DNA of 64,000 nt from Phragmitibacter flavus (GCF_005780165.1 NZ_VAUV01000020.1:22170-86169); one strand, 5' to 3'. Positions 14,865 through 23,664 are shown, counted from the stretch's first letter. Notes: generated by a model not told the origin, from the letters alone. Numbers and translations: made by a program.

Positions 14865-17420
14865 ATGCGCTTTGCTTCTCCTGAATGGTTTTTGATGATC
14901 CCGCTGTTGCTGGCGATGGGGTGGTTTTGGCGTGGGTTGAAGTTGGGGAAACCGTTGCGGGCGTTGTGTTTGTTGTTGGTGGTTTTGTTGCTGGCTCAGC
15001 CGCAGATGCGCCGGTTTGGGGATGGGCTGGATTTATGGGTGCTCGTTGATCGGTCGGAGTCGGCGGGCGATGTGTTGGGACCAAAGCTGGGGGAATGGGA
15101 GACGATTTTGGAGCGGTCGAAGGGGGCGGGTGACCGGTTGTTTTTTGTCGATTTCGCAGATGAAGCGGTTAAGCGCGGGGCGCAAATGCGGTCGGGTCTG
15201 GGCCAGGACGGGATGACGTATGCAGGGGGGAGGTCGGCGACGCGGGTGAAGAGTGCGGTGCAGCATGTGCTGGCGCAGGTGGAGGAGGGGCGGGCGTCGC
15301 GATTGCTTGGTTTTTCGGATGGTTATAGCACGGAGCCGCTGGATGGGTTGGGGGAGAGGCTGGCGGAGGATGAGGTGGCGTTGGACTACCGGCTGGCAGG
15401 GGAAATGGCGGGGGAGGATTTTCGGGTGGCGTCGTTTTTGCTGCCGCGCAGGGTGCAGTTGAGTGAGGCGTTTTTAGCAGAGGTGGTGGTGTTGGGGTCG
15501 AGTTCGAGTTCGGTAGACGGGGTCGTGCCGGTGGAGTTGATGCGCAATGGGGTGTCGATTGGCAGACGCGACGTGGAGATGGTGAATGGGGTGGGAAGGT
15601 TGCGATTTACGGATCGGCTGGGAGCGGCGGGCGCGTTTCGTTATGAGGTGAGGTTGATGGCGGATCGCGAACGGGATGCGCATCCGGGGAACAATTTTGC
15701 GGCGCAGTGGGTGGAGGTGCAGGGGGGACCGCGGGTGGTGCTGGCGACGGGTTATGCGGATGATCCGATGGCGACGGTGTTGAGGGCGCAGGGGTTTGAG
15801 GTGACGGTGGTGACGGAAATTGGGGCGTTGGGAGTCGGGATGTTGAGCGGGACGAAGGTGGTGATTTTAAACAATGTGCCGGCTTATGAGATGAAGGCGG
15901 AGTTTGTGAAGGGATTGGATTTTTTTGTGAATGAGCAGGGGGGCGGGTTGGTGATGATCGGCGGGAAACGCAGTTTTGCAGCGGGCGGATGGTTTGGATC
16001 GCCGGTGGAGCCACTCTTGCCGGTGAGCATGGAGTTGAAGCAGGAGCATCGGAAGCTGGCGGTGGCGATGGCGATCGTGATGGACCGGTCGGGAAGCATG
16101 GCGATGACGGCACCGGGGACTTCGTTGTTGAAAATGCAGCTGGCGAATGAGGGGGCGGCGCGGGCGATTGAGTTGTTGGGCGACAATGACATGGTGACCA
16201 TTTTTGCGGTCGACAGCACCGCGCATCAGGTGACGCCGTTGGTGGCGGTGGGGAAGAATCGGGGCACGTTGCAGAACGCGGCGCGCCGGGTCCAGAGCAT
16301 GGGTGGGGGGATTTTTGTTTATCAGGGGTTGAAGGCGGCGTGGGCGGAGTTGAAGAAGGCGCCGGTGGGGCAGCGGCATATCATTTTGTTTGCCGATGCT
16401 GCGGATGCGGAGGAGCCGGGGGAGTATGTGCAATTGCTGGCGGAGATGAAGAGGGAGAAGGCGACGGTGAGTGTGATCGGATTGGGATCGGACAAGGATG
16501 CGGATGCGGCGTTTTTGGAGGATGTGGCGAAGCGCGGGGAGGGGCGGATTTTTTTCAATGCGAATGCAGGAGAGCTGCCGGCTTTGTTCGCACAGGAGAC
16601 GGTGGCGGTGGCGCGGTCGGCTTTTGTGGAGGAGCCGGTGGAGGTGAAAGGGACGCCGGGTTGGATGGAGATGGCGGCGGGTTCGATGAACTGGCTGCCG
16701 CAGGCGGATGGGTATAACTTGAGTTATCTTCGGCCGGGGGCGACGCAGGCGGCGGTGAGTGGGGATGAGTATGCGGCGCCGTTGGTGGCGTTCTGGCAGC
16801 GTGGGGCGGGCAGGGTGGCGTCGGTGTCGTTTCCGCTGGGCGGGGAGTTTTCAGCGAAGACGCGAGGCTGGGAGGGATATGGCGGATTTGCGCAGAGTTT
16901 GACCCGCTGGTTGATGGGGGAGAAGGAGCCGCCGGGGATGGGGTTGCGGACCACGATGGAGGGGAGCAAACTGCGGGCGGATTTGTTTTTTGATGAGAGT
17001 TGGAATGAGCGGATCAGTGCCGCAGGACCCGAGTTGGTGCTGGCTCAGGGGGAGGCGGGGGAGGCGCGCAAGGTGGCTTGGGAGCGGCTGGAGCCGGGGC
17101 ATTTCCGCGCGGTGATGGAAGTGAAGGGCACGGATTTTGTGCGTGGCGCGGTGCAGGTCGGAGGGGTGGCATTTCCTTTTGGACCGGTGAATGCGGTGAC
17201 GAATCCGGAGTGGTCTTTTGACAAGTCGCGGATCAAGGAATTGCGCGAGTTAAGTGCGCGCAGCGGGGGCGGGGAGCGGGTGGATTTGAGCGATGTCTGG
17301 CATGCGCCGCGACCACCGGCATGGAGGGAGGTTCGGGCGTGGTTGTTGATGGCGCTGTTGGGGGTTTTGTTGCTGGAGGCTTGGCAGACGCGGACGGGAT
17401 GGGGACTGCGGCGAGGGTAG
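14865..17420 (+). CDS. Large VWA / glutamine-amidotransferase-like membrane protein
   Basis: 851 residues. It has two N-terminal membrane helices (about 8-22 and 32-46) and a degenerate VWA-like start (LVDRSES, about 61-66). A segment resembling the glutamine-amidotransferase-like fold of this family follows (VVILNNVPAY ... GGGLVMIGGKRSF, about 320-375). A full VWA domain comes next, with MIDAS DRSGSM near residues 406-411. A beta-rich tail and a C-terminal membrane helix (LLMALLGVLLLEAW) end it. Such proteins regularly close MoxR/DUF58/BatA operons. It is 22 bases downstream of the BatA-type gene and is the last gene of the cluster; a REP-like hairpin follows the stop. Confidence 0.88.
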   Translation: MRFASPEWFLMIPLLLAMGWFWRGLKLGKPLRALCLLLVVLLLAQPQMRRFGDGLDLWVLVDRSESAGDVLGPKLGEWETILERSKGAGDRLFFVDFADEAVKRGAQMRSGLGQDGMTYAGGRSATRVKSAVQHVLAQVEEGRASRLLGFSDGYSTEPLDGLGERLAEDEVALDYRLAGEMAGEDFRVASFLLPRRVQLSEAFLAEVVVLGSSSSSVDGVVPVELMRNGVSIGRRDVEMVNGVGRLRFTDRLGAAGAFRYEVRLMADRERDAHPGNNFAAQWVEVQGGPRVVLATGYADDPMATVLRAQGFEVTVVTEIGALGVGMLSGTKVVILNNVPAYEMKAEFVKGLDFFVNEQGGGLVMIGGKRSFAAGGWFGSPVEPLLPVSMELKQEHRKLAVAMAIVMDRSGSMAMTAPGTSLLKMQLANEGAARAIELLGDNDMVTIFAVDSTAHQVTPLVAVGKNRGTLQNAARRVQSMGGGIFVYQGLKAAWAELKKAPVGQRHIILFADAADAEEPGEYVQLLAEMKREKATVSVIGLGSDKDADAAFLEDVAKRGEGRIFFNANAGELPALFAQETVAVARSAFVEEPVEVKGTPGWMEMAAGSMNWLPQADGYNLSYLRPGATQAAVSGDEYAAPLVAFWQRGAGRVASVSFPLGGEFSAKTRGWEGYGGFAQSLTRWLMGEKEPPGMGLRTTMEGSKLRADLFFDESWNERISAAGPELVLAQGEAGEARKVAWERLEPGHFRAVMEVKGTDFVRGAVQVGGVAFPFGPVNAVTNPEWSFDKSRIKELRELSARSGGGERVDLSDVWHAPRPPAWREVRAWLLMALLGVLLLEAWQTRTGWGLRRG

Positions 17421-17427
17421 ATGAAAC

Positions 17428-17450
17428 AAGGCCCGGGACGGACCTTCTAC
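17428..17450. repeat. REP-like hairpin
   Basis: AAGGCCCG-GGA-CGGACCTT with a CTAC tail, one mismatch in the stem. It is nearly the same as the second hairpin before moxR (5949-5970). It lies between the convergent VWA gene and the small lipoprotein gene and could serve as a bidirectional transcription end. Confidence 0.5.
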
Positions 17451-17452
17451 AT

Positions 17453-17602
17453 TCAATAAGGGGTGGCGCGTTCGGCGGTTCGTTCGATGCGGTTGCCGAG
17501 ATGTTGGACGTCTTCGCCGAGGCCTTGAGTGGTGCGGCATTGGCTGAGGGTAAGGGTGCCGATGGCGAGAAAGAGAAGGATGAGGGATCGTTTCGTGTTC
17601 AT
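17453..17602 (-). CDS. Entericidin-like small lipoprotein
   Basis: A 49-residue protein with a short basic N-terminus (MNTKRS), a hydrophobic core and a lipobox-like LSQC ending at Cys22. A mature part of 27 residues follows, with TTQGLGEDVQHLGNRIE. This has the length and mature-region pattern (G.G.D...G..IE..A) of the EcnA/EcnB entericidin family of membrane lipoproteins. The residue before Cys is Gln rather than Gly/Ala, so lipidation is probable, not certain. It ends just before a REP-like hairpin. The next gene upstream on this strand is the methyltransferase, whose stop lies 13 bases from this start. Confidence 0.7.
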   Translation of the reverse strand: MNTKRSLILLFLAIGTLTLSQCRTTQGLGEDVQHLGNRIERTAERATPY

Positions 17603-17615
17603 GGTGTTTTTTGGG

Positions 17616-18461
17616 TTACACAATTGAATCGGGAAACGGCGGAGAATTGGATGGGGTGGGGATAAGATTGGGGTTAGGTTTTTTGCGGAGGACGAGGACG
17701 AGGTCGAAGGTGGTGTGGTTGAGCTTGAGAGGTGCGGTGGCGTTGTAGTTGAAGTCGTGGCAGGTGACGAGTTCGAACTGGGGGGCGGATTTGAGAAGGG
17801 CTTTGACCTGGGGGAGGTCGTAGGTGCGGAACTGCCAGTGGGTTTCCTGATGGGTGGTCTGGCCGTCGCGGGTGATGCGGAGTCGGTTGCGAAGTTTTTC
17901 CTGGCGGGTGCTGCGATCGGCGGGCCAGGTGTGGGTGTTGCAGATGACATGGATGCCTTCACGTTCGGCGACCCAGCGTTCGTGCTGGGGTTTTTGATCG
18001 GAGTAATCGGTTAGGTGAAAGCCGAGGATGTAGAGACCGCCGGGGCGCAGGGCGTTGGCTACGTGATGGAGATGGGAGGTGGGGCCGAGGTCGTCGAGGA
18101 TGTATTTGAAAGTGCTGACGAGGCAGTGGGCGAGGTCGAAGGGTGGGGTGGTTGTGGGGAGCGTGAAGTCCTCGAGTCGGTCCTGCCAGAGGGGGGCGCT
18201 GAGGTTTTGTTTTTGGAGGCGCTGATGGGCGTAGTCCAGCATGTGGGAATTGAGGTCGAAGCCGCTGATATGATGGCCGCGTTGGGCGAGGGCAGCGATG
18301 AGTCGACCTGATCCGCAGGCGGGTTCGAGGATGCGGAGTATTTTGGCGGTGGGATCGGCTCCGTGTTGGGCGTTCAGAGTTTCGAGAAAGGCGGCTTCCT
18401 TCTGGGAGTCTTCGTCGAAGATGATGTCGTAATAGAGCGGGGTGTCATACCAGTTGGACAT
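17616..18461 (-). CDS. Class I SAM-dependent methyltransferase
   Basis: 281 residues with a Rossmann-type methyltransferase fold. Motif I is ILEPACGSGRL (about 44-54), the acidic end of strand 2 is in GFDLNSHML, and a post-motif LAHCLVSTFKYI is present. A distinctive start, WYDTPLYYDIIFD, is seen in a group of uncharacterised bacterial methyltransferases with small-molecule substrates. The tail after about residue 255 is Pro/Asn-rich and seems disordered. Substrate unknown. A heptamer array lies in the 5' leader. Confidence 0.85.
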   Translation of the reverse strand: MSNWYDTPLYYDIIFDEDSQKEAAFLETLNAQHGADPTAKILRILEPACGSGRLIAALAQRGHHISGFDLNSHMLDYAHQRLQKQNLSAPLWQDRLEDFTLPTTTPPFDLAHCLVSTFKYILDDLGPTSHLHHVANALRPGGLYILGFHLTDYSDQKPQHERWVAEREGIHVICNTHTWPADRSTRQEKLRNRLRITRDGQTTHQETHWQFRTYDLPQVKALLKSAPQFELVTCHDFNYNATAPLKLNHTTFDLVLVLRKKPNPNLIPTPSNSPPFPDSIV

Positions 18462-18463
18462 TT

Positions 18464-18498
18464 TAAAGGGATAAAGGCTAAAGGATAAGGGATAAAGA
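18464..18498. repeat. Intergenic heptamer array
   Basis: Units AAGGGAT, AAAGGCT, AAAGGAT and AAGGGAT fill the gap between the methyltransferase start and the end of the toxin gene. Confidence 0.65.
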
Positions 18499-18501
18499 GT
18501 C

Positions 18502-18822
18502 TCAGAAGATCTGCTTGGATTCGGAGATTCGCTGACGCCAATATCCTGGTCGGCGTTTGGCGTGAGCGATGGCGAGGATCACCACTTCGTGTTTCCAAAG
18601 CATGTAGGCGATGTAGTATTCACCGAAACGCGGGGTGAGATTTACGCGGCGGATCTGGTTGCGCCGGGCGTTATGGAGCAGTGGTGTCTCGCAGATTTGG
18701 GTGCGATATCGTCGGTAGTGATCGTCGAAAGCATGGGCCAGTTCGGGATCGATGGTCAGGTAGTAGCTGAGAACTTCGATGAGTTCATGCCGCGCGGCAG
18801 GGTGAATTTGCCAGGCCGTCAT
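18502..18822 (-). CDS. ParE/RelE-superfamily toxin
   Basis: A 106-residue protein with the ParE/RelE fold pattern: an N-terminal strand-helix (HPAARHELIEVLSYY), a central basic stretch (NQIRRVNLTPRFGEYYIAY) and the final strand plus basic tail (VVILAIAHAKRRPGYW). ParE toxins poison DNA gyrase, while RelE members cut mRNA; ParE-like ends such as AIAHAKRRPGYW favour ParE, but this is not proof. It starts inside the stop of the antitoxin gene (ATGA overlap), the usual antitoxin-first order. Confidence 0.85.
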   Translation of the reverse strand: MTAWQIHPAARHELIEVLSYYLTIDPELAHAFDDHYRRYRTQICETPLLHNARRNQIRRVNLTPRFGEYYIAYMLWKHEVVILAIAHAKRRPGYWRQRISESKQIF

Positions 18823-19091
18823 GAGTCGCGGCGGCGGTGACCATGCTGGACAAACAGGGCGTCAATCTCGCGCTCAAGCTGCTCGCCGGGAATCAATTTG
18901 ACGGTGCCATGTTCGATTTCACGGAGTCGCTGGTCGATCTCGGCGTTCCAAGTGGCTTCGATGCGGGCTTCATCCTGATCTTCCAACGCGGGCATCGTGT
19001 ATTCGACCTGAAGATCGCGGAGCAGATGATCAACTTCGGCGGGCGAAAGATTGCGAATCTCCTGCTTGATCTGCTCAACCGTGGTGGCCAT
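18819..19091 (-). CDS. Addiction-module antitoxin (Unstab_antitox / TIGR02574 type)
   Basis: 90 residues from ATG 19091. The Leu/Glu-rich helical pattern IKQEIRNLSPAEVDHLLRDL is typical of the putative addiction-module component family that pairs with ParE/RelE toxins. A central W-N-A-EID-RL-EIE segment also matches. A longer frame reaches 19142 but its added residues look non-coding. The four-base overlap with the toxin gene supports a co-translated pair. Antitoxins of this kind usually repress their own promoter. Confidence 0.82.
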   Translation of the reverse strand: MATTVEQIKQEIRNLSPAEVDHLLRDLQVEYTMPALEDQDEARIEATWNAEIDQRLREIEHGTVKLIPGEQLEREIDALFVQHGHRRRDS

Positions 19092-19138
19092 GGAATTAGC
19101 GTAATCGGTATCGTGAATTTGTCGAGGTTTGGATGCTC

Positions 19139-19579
19139 TCAAGGACTTAGCATGGGGTGGTGTTTTTGGAGCCAGGCGAGGACTTGTTGGTGGAGTTGAC
19201 GGGTGAAGTCGCGGAGTTCTTTGGCTTCGGATCGGCTGATGGTGCCTGCGGTGTCGTATTCGGCGGTGTTGCGTTTGGATCGGCAGGTGTCGAGATAATC
19301 GGCTTCATCAGCGAGATCGTGACCCATGATGAGAGGGAGGGCTTGCAAGGTCCGGTAGTGGGCGAGGTTTTTCTCGGGTCGGTAACCGGAGGCGTAAAGG
19401 ATGATGGTGCACAGTTTCAGCGCGGCGTTGTAGGCGATGCCGAACTGCCAGTCGACGGAGATGTTGCCTTCGGCGTCTTTGAGGTCGCGCTCGACGATGG
19501 CAAGCAGGTCGATGATTTGTTGGGCGGTGGTTTTGTGGGGACGAAGCCAGCCGTTTTCAGCCCAGTCTTGCAAGCTCAT
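19139..19579 (-). CDS. HEPN-domain protein of an MNT-HEPN module
   Basis: A 146-residue all-helical protein with the HEPN pattern ending CRSKRNTAEYD, the R-N-x3-Y form of the RNase motif found in MNT-linked HEPN proteins. It overlaps the end of the nucleotidyltransferase gene by 23 bases. In characterised MNT/HEPN pairs the HEPN protein is the toxic RNase and the MNT partner inactivates it by adding nucleotides to the tyrosine of this motif. Here the Tyr is present, which fits that mechanism by inference. Confidence 0.82.
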   Translation of the reverse strand: MSLQDWAENGWLRPHKTTAQQIIDLLAIVERDLKDAEGNISVDWQFGIAYNAALKLCTIILYASGYRPEKNLAHYRTLQALPLIMGHDLADEADYLDTCRSKRNTAEYDTAGTISRSEAKELRDFTRQLHQQVLAWLQKHHPMLSP

Positions 19580-20141
19580 GCGGAGTTCCTTTCAGCCAAA
19601 GTTTGGGTTCATTGATGACGCGGGTGATGAAGGCGTCGCTGCGTTTTTTTTGAGTGAGCCAGTCTTCGGGGGAAAGGCAATAAGGATTGATCTCGCGCGA
19701 GAGTTCGGAGGAGAGGGGACGAAGGTGGGGGGTGAGTTTGCGGAGTCCGGTGGTGCCGATGATGAAGAGGTCGATGTCACTGTCGGCGGTGCTGGTGCCG
19801 GCGGCGATGGATCCAAAGACGAAGGCGAGGTCGATGCCGGGGATGGAGTCGAGGGCGGTGCGCAGGCGTTCGGCGATACCCGTGGTTTTGGTGACGATGC
19901 CGTGGAGTTCGGGGTAAAGGGGATGGTTGGTGTTGGCTTTGAAATAAAGCCGGTTGCCGTCGCGACGGGAGAGGACGAGGTCGGTGGCGGTGAGTTGGGC
20001 GAGTTCCTTTTGCAAGGCGGGTGCGGTGAGTCCGGCGTGGCGGGCGAGATCGCGGAGATGGATTTCGCGATCAAGATCCGCAAAAAGCAGGCGAAGGATT
20101 TCCGCGCGTGCTTTGGGGAAGAGCTTGTTGAGGAGGGACAT
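19557..20141 (-). CDS. MNT-type nucleotidyltransferase with N-terminal winged helix
   Basis: 194 residues. The N-terminal ~75 residues form a winged-helix DNA-binding region (REIHLRDLARHAGLTAPALQKEL). A minimal nucleotidyltransferase domain follows with the catalytic signature FGSIAAGTSTADSDIDL (GSx10DxD, about residues 109-125). The protein probably both regulates its own promoter and modifies the HEPN partner encoded by the overlapping downstream gene. The fused winged helix is common in one group of stand-alone MNT proteins. Confidence 0.88.
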   Translation of the reverse strand: MSLLNKLFPKARAEILRLLFADLDREIHLRDLARHAGLTAPALQKELAQLTATDLVLSRRDGNRLYFKANTNHPLYPELHGIVTKTTGIAERLRTALDSIPGIDLAFVFGSIAAGTSTADSDIDLFIIGTTGLRKLTPHLRPLSSELSREINPYCLSPEDWLTQKKRSDAFITRVINEPKLWLKGTPHELARLG

Positions 20142-20177
20142 GAGATTTGTTCACCAAAAGTAGACGATTGTTTGTTT

Positions 20178-21032
20178 TTAGTAAACAGAATTAGTGCCGC
20201 TGCGATAGGTGGTGGGTGACATGCCGACGCAGCGGATGAACGCGCGGGAGAAGACGGTGGCGCTGTGGTAGCCGACCTGGGGGGCGATGGCTTCGAGTTT
20301 TTCGTCGGTGGTTTCGAGGAGTTCCTTGGCTTTTTGAATGCGCATGTAGGTGATGTGCTCCATGGGGGTGCGACCGAGTTCGCGCAGGCAGAGACGGCGC
20401 AGGTGTTCGGCGCTGATGTGGGATTGCTCGGCGAGGGAGTTGAGTTTCCAGTCGATGGTGAGGTCGCGGGCGACGAGTTGCCAGAGTTCGGCAATGCGGG
20501 AGCTGCTGCGCCATGGGGTGACGAGGCGTCGAATGTAACCGTGGATGAGGCTGAGCCAGTGATGGATTTGGGCGGGGTCTTTGTCGCTGAGCCATTCGGC
20601 GCGCAGGCCCTGGATCATGCGTCCGAGGTCCTCGGCACCTTGGGTGAGCCGGAGCGGGGAGGCGGCGCCGACGAGAGGTTTGGTCCATGGGGGTTCTTCG
20701 TAGCGGATCCAGGCGAAGGTCCATTTTTGGGGTGGTTCGGCATGGAGGGCGTTGAGGACGCGGGGTGGGGCGAGGCAGAGGGAACCGGGTTTGATGCGTT
20801 CCCAGTGGCCCTCAAGGAGCATGCTGCCTTCGCCTTCGAGGCAGGCGAGGAAGAAGCTGCCGGTGGGTCGGAGTCGGACACGGCAGTAAGGAGAGAAGGC
20901 GTGGTCGATGCCGAGTCGGGCGATGCCATGGGTGGCGAGTTCGCTGCAGTCGTCTCCTTGCAGGGTCCAGCGTTGGGTGCGTGGTCCGTTGATGGTGATT
21001 TCCTTGGTGGGAAGGACGGGATTTTTTTCCAT
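20178..21032 (-). CDS. AraC-family transcriptional regulator
   Basis: About 284 residues from ATG 21032. It has an N-terminal cupin-like sensing part and a C-terminal double helix-turn-helix AraC domain (last ~100 residues). The latter includes LNSLAEQSHISAEHLRRL and the second-helix signature IAPQVGYHSATVFSRAFI. A longer frame begins at 21080 but adds a poorly convincing leader. It is divergent from glpX across ~140 bases. No sugar-catabolic gene is adjacent, so the regulon is unknown. Confidence 0.88.
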   Translation of the reverse strand: MEKNPVLPTKEITINGPRTQRWTLQGDDCSELATHGIARLGIDHAFSPYCRVRLRPTGSFFLACLEGEGSMLLEGHWERIKPGSLCLAPPRVLNALHAEPPQKWTFAWIRYEEPPWTKPLVGAASPLRLTQGAEDLGRMIQGLRAEWLSDKDPAQIHHWLSLIHGYIRRLVTPWRSSSRIAELWQLVARDLTIDWKLNSLAEQSHISAEHLRRLCLRELGRTPMEHITYMRIQKAKELLETTDEKLEAIAPQVGYHSATVFSRAFIRCVGMSPTTYRSGTNSVY

Positions 21033-21175
21033 GGCGACGGACTTCAATGTGTCATTGCGAGCCGGTTTGGGGAAGCGCAAAGGTGTCGGGTTTTTTTAGG
21101 CGTCGGAGCCGAGGAACTATGATTGACTGAGGGCAGTGAATTGCCCATTATGACGGTCCACCCTTCTTTTTTCCC

Positions 21176-22279
21176 ATGTCGATTTCGAATTCCTTTGTTG
21201 CACCGCTCAGTTCCAATCGTGATATCGAACGACTGGTGCAGCTCGATTTCCTGCGTGCGACGGAGGCGGCGGCGTTGAATGTGATGCAGTGGGTGGGCAA
21301 GGGGGAGAAGGAGATGGCGGATGAGGCGGCGTGTGATGCGATCCGTGGGATGTTTGATTTGATGAACATTCGTGGTGAGGTGGTGATTGGTGAAGGGATC
21401 AAGGACAATGCGCCGGGCATTTTTAAAGGGGAGCGGATGGGGACGTGGCTGGAGGGGACGCCGAGTTATGCGATTGCGCTGGATCCGGTGGATGGCACGA
21501 CGAACTGCAGCAAGGGCATGCCGAACTCGATCTCGTGTATTGCGGCGGTGAGCCGGGATGCAGATGGCGGGTCGCAGTTGCTCGACATGCCGGCTTATTA
21601 CATGAAGAAGCTGTCGTATCCGCAGGCGGTGCGTCGTGCGTGGATGGCGGATCCGAGTTTGCCGTTGCATCCGGATGCGCCGATTGGTGAGGTGATTCAT
21701 TTGGTGGCGCGGATCTTGGGCAAGGAGGTGCGCGATGTGGTGGTGATTGTGATGGATCGTCCGCGCAATGGGTATTTGGTGGAGGAGGTGCGGCGGTGCG
21801 GGGCTTCGTTGCGAATGATTGCGGATGGGGACATCACCGCAGCACTGGGGCCTGCGTTGCCGGGTTCGGGGATTGACATTTATTGCGGGATTGGCGGCGC
21901 AACGGAAGGGGTGCTGGCGGCGGCGGCGTTGCGTTGTTTGGGCGGCGGGATGCAATCAAAAATTTGGGTGTCGAGCGAGGCGGAGCGGCAGTCGTTGATT
22001 GCGGATGGCTGGGGTGACAAGCTGGACAAGGTTTTCCTTTCGCGTGACCTTGCGTTTGCAGACGAGATCATTTTTTGCGCAACGGGGATCACTGATAGTC
22101 CGTTGCTGCGCGGGGTGAACGTGAAGGGCCAGGTGGCGACGACTTACAGTGTTTTGATGCGGGCGAAAACGAAGACGGTTCGTTACATGGAGACGCATCA
22201 CAATCTTCAGGAGAAGACGATTCGTTTGAGGTCGACCTCGAATGAAGTGTTGCTGAACCATCCGCCGGTTGAAGGTTAG
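21176..22279 (+). CDS. glpX: Fructose-1,6-bisphosphatase class II (GlpX)
   Basis: A 367-residue protein with the GlpX metal and phosphate sites: GEVVIGEGIKDNAPG (68-81) and ALDPVDGTTNCSKG (101-114). The enzyme removes the 1-phosphate of fructose 1,6-bisphosphate in gluconeogenesis; some homologues also act on sedoheptulose 1,7-bisphosphate. Length (about 330-370) is typical. It is followed after 38 bases by a UPF0261 gene, with no evident functional tie. Confidence 0.94.
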   Translation: MSISNSFVAPLSSNRDIERLVQLDFLRATEAAALNVMQWVGKGEKEMADEAACDAIRGMFDLMNIRGEVVIGEGIKDNAPGIFKGERMGTWLEGTPSYAIALDPVDGTTNCSKGMPNSISCIAAVSRDADGGSQLLDMPAYYMKKLSYPQAVRRAWMADPSLPLHPDAPIGEVIHLVARILGKEVRDVVVIVMDRPRNGYLVEEVRRCGASLRMIADGDITAALGPALPGSGIDIYCGIGGATEGVLAAAALRCLGGGMQSKIWVSSEAERQSLIADGWGDKLDKVFLSRDLAFADEIIFCATGITDSPLLRGVNVKGQVATTYSVLMRAKTKTVRYMETHHNLQEKTIRLRSTSNEVLLNHPPVEG

Positions 22280-22317
22280 TGGATGCATTATTGAGTTGGT
22301 CTTAAACTGAAGATACC

Positions 22318-23538
22318 ATGCCGACCATTGCTGTTTTAGGGACGTTTGACACGAAGGGTCACGAGCACGCATTCATTGCGGCCATGATCCGGCAGCGAGG
22401 TTATGAGACGTTGTTGATCAATGTGGGCAGTTTGGAGAAACCGCTGATTGAGCCGGATGTGGGATCGGAAGAGGTGGCGGCGTGTGGTGGGGATGAATGG
22501 CAAGAGGTGCTAGGAAAAAAAGATCGTGGTCTGGCGGTGACATGGATGGCGAATGCGGCGGCGAAGTATGTGGCCGGGTTGGTGGAAAAGGGAACGATTG
22601 ACGGCATCATTTCCTTGGGAGGTGGCGGTGGCACGGCGATTGGAACGGCGGCGATGCGGGCGTTGCCGATTGGTTTTCCGAAGGTGATGGTGTCGACTTT
22701 GGCGAGCGGCAATGTCGCGCCGTATGTGGGTTCGGTGGATGTGGTGATGATCCCCGCAATTGTGGATGTGGCGGGCATCAATCGGATTTCGCGGACGATT
22801 TTTGAAAACGCGGCGGGGGCAATTTGCGGGATGGTGGAGGCGGCGGTGGCGCGGGCGGATCGTCCTGCGGCTGACAAGCCATTGGTGGTGGCCAGCATGT
22901 TTGGCAACACGACGGATTGCGTGACGGAGGCAAGGCGACTGGTGGAAGAGGCGGGTTTTGAGGTGCTGGTTTTTCACTCAACAGGTCAGGGTGGTCGGGC
23001 GATGGAGTCGTTGATTGCCAGTGGATTGGTGGCAGGAGTTTTGGACATCACGACAACGGAATGGGCGGATGAGCTGGTGGGCGGAATTTTGGGGGCGGGG
23101 CCGGACAGGCTGGATGCGGCGGCGAAGGCGGGAGTGCCGGCGGTGGTGGTGCCGGGTTGCCTGGACATGGTGAATTTTGGAGAACCGCAGAGTGTGCCGG
23201 CGAAGTTTGCGGGAAGGACGTTTTATCATCACAATCCGCAGGTGACGCTGATGCGGACCAATGCAACGGAGTGTGCGGAGTTGGGTCGGATTCTGGCAGA
23301 GAAGGTGAATGCCTACAAGGCTCCGGTGACGGTGTTGTTGCCGAAGAAGGCGATCAGCATCATCAGCGCTGCGGGACAGCCGTTTTATGATCCAGTGGCG
23401 GATGAGGCGTTGTTTGAGGCGATCAAGCATGGGGTGCGCGAAGGGATCGCGGTGGTGGAGATGGACTGCGCGATCAATGATCCAGAGTTTGCGAAGGCGT
23501 GTGCAGAGGCATTGTTGGGGAGCGTGAAAAGGGGATAG
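22318..23538 (+). CDS. Tm-1-like / UPF0261 family protein
   Basis: 406 residues matching the UPF0261 family throughout: an N-terminal Rossmann-like Tm-1 domain beginning IAVLGTFDTKGHE (4-16), a Gly-rich nucleotide loop ISLGGGGGTAIGT, and a TIM-barrel-like C-terminal half ending in the conserved AISIISAAGQPFYDP. Plant Tm-1 with the same N-terminal domain binds ATP and tobamovirus replication protein; bacterial members are uncharacterised. No partner gene is obvious. Confidence 0.9.
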   Translation: MPTIAVLGTFDTKGHEHAFIAAMIRQRGYETLLINVGSLEKPLIEPDVGSEEVAACGGDEWQEVLGKKDRGLAVTWMANAAAKYVAGLVEKGTIDGIISLGGGGGTAIGTAAMRALPIGFPKVMVSTLASGNVAPYVGSVDVVMIPAIVDVAGINRISRTIFENAAGAICGMVEAAVARADRPAADKPLVVASMFGNTTDCVTEARRLVEEAGFEVLVFHSTGQGGRAMESLIASGLVAGVLDITTTEWADELVGGILGAGPDRLDAAAKAGVPAVVVPGCLDMVNFGEPQSVPAKFAGRTFYHHNPQVTLMRTNATECAELGRILAEKVNAYKAPVTVLLPKKAISIISAAGQPFYDPVADEALFEAIKHGVREGIAVVEMDCAINDPEFAKACAEALLGSVKRG

Positions 23539-23664
23539 CGGTCATCAATCTGGGCGCTGGAAATGGCGCTGGTGTGGACTAAGTGGCAGACTAAAAAATG
23601 CCCAAATGTTTTGAATAGGCGGGGAACCCTTTCGTCAGATGTGGGGTCAATCAACCAAACGATT

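Noticed and set aside
19557..20141. Aminoglycoside nucleotidyltransferase (resistance gene)
   Set aside because: Winged-helix fusion, small domain and overlapping HEPN gene point to an MNT-HEPN module instead.
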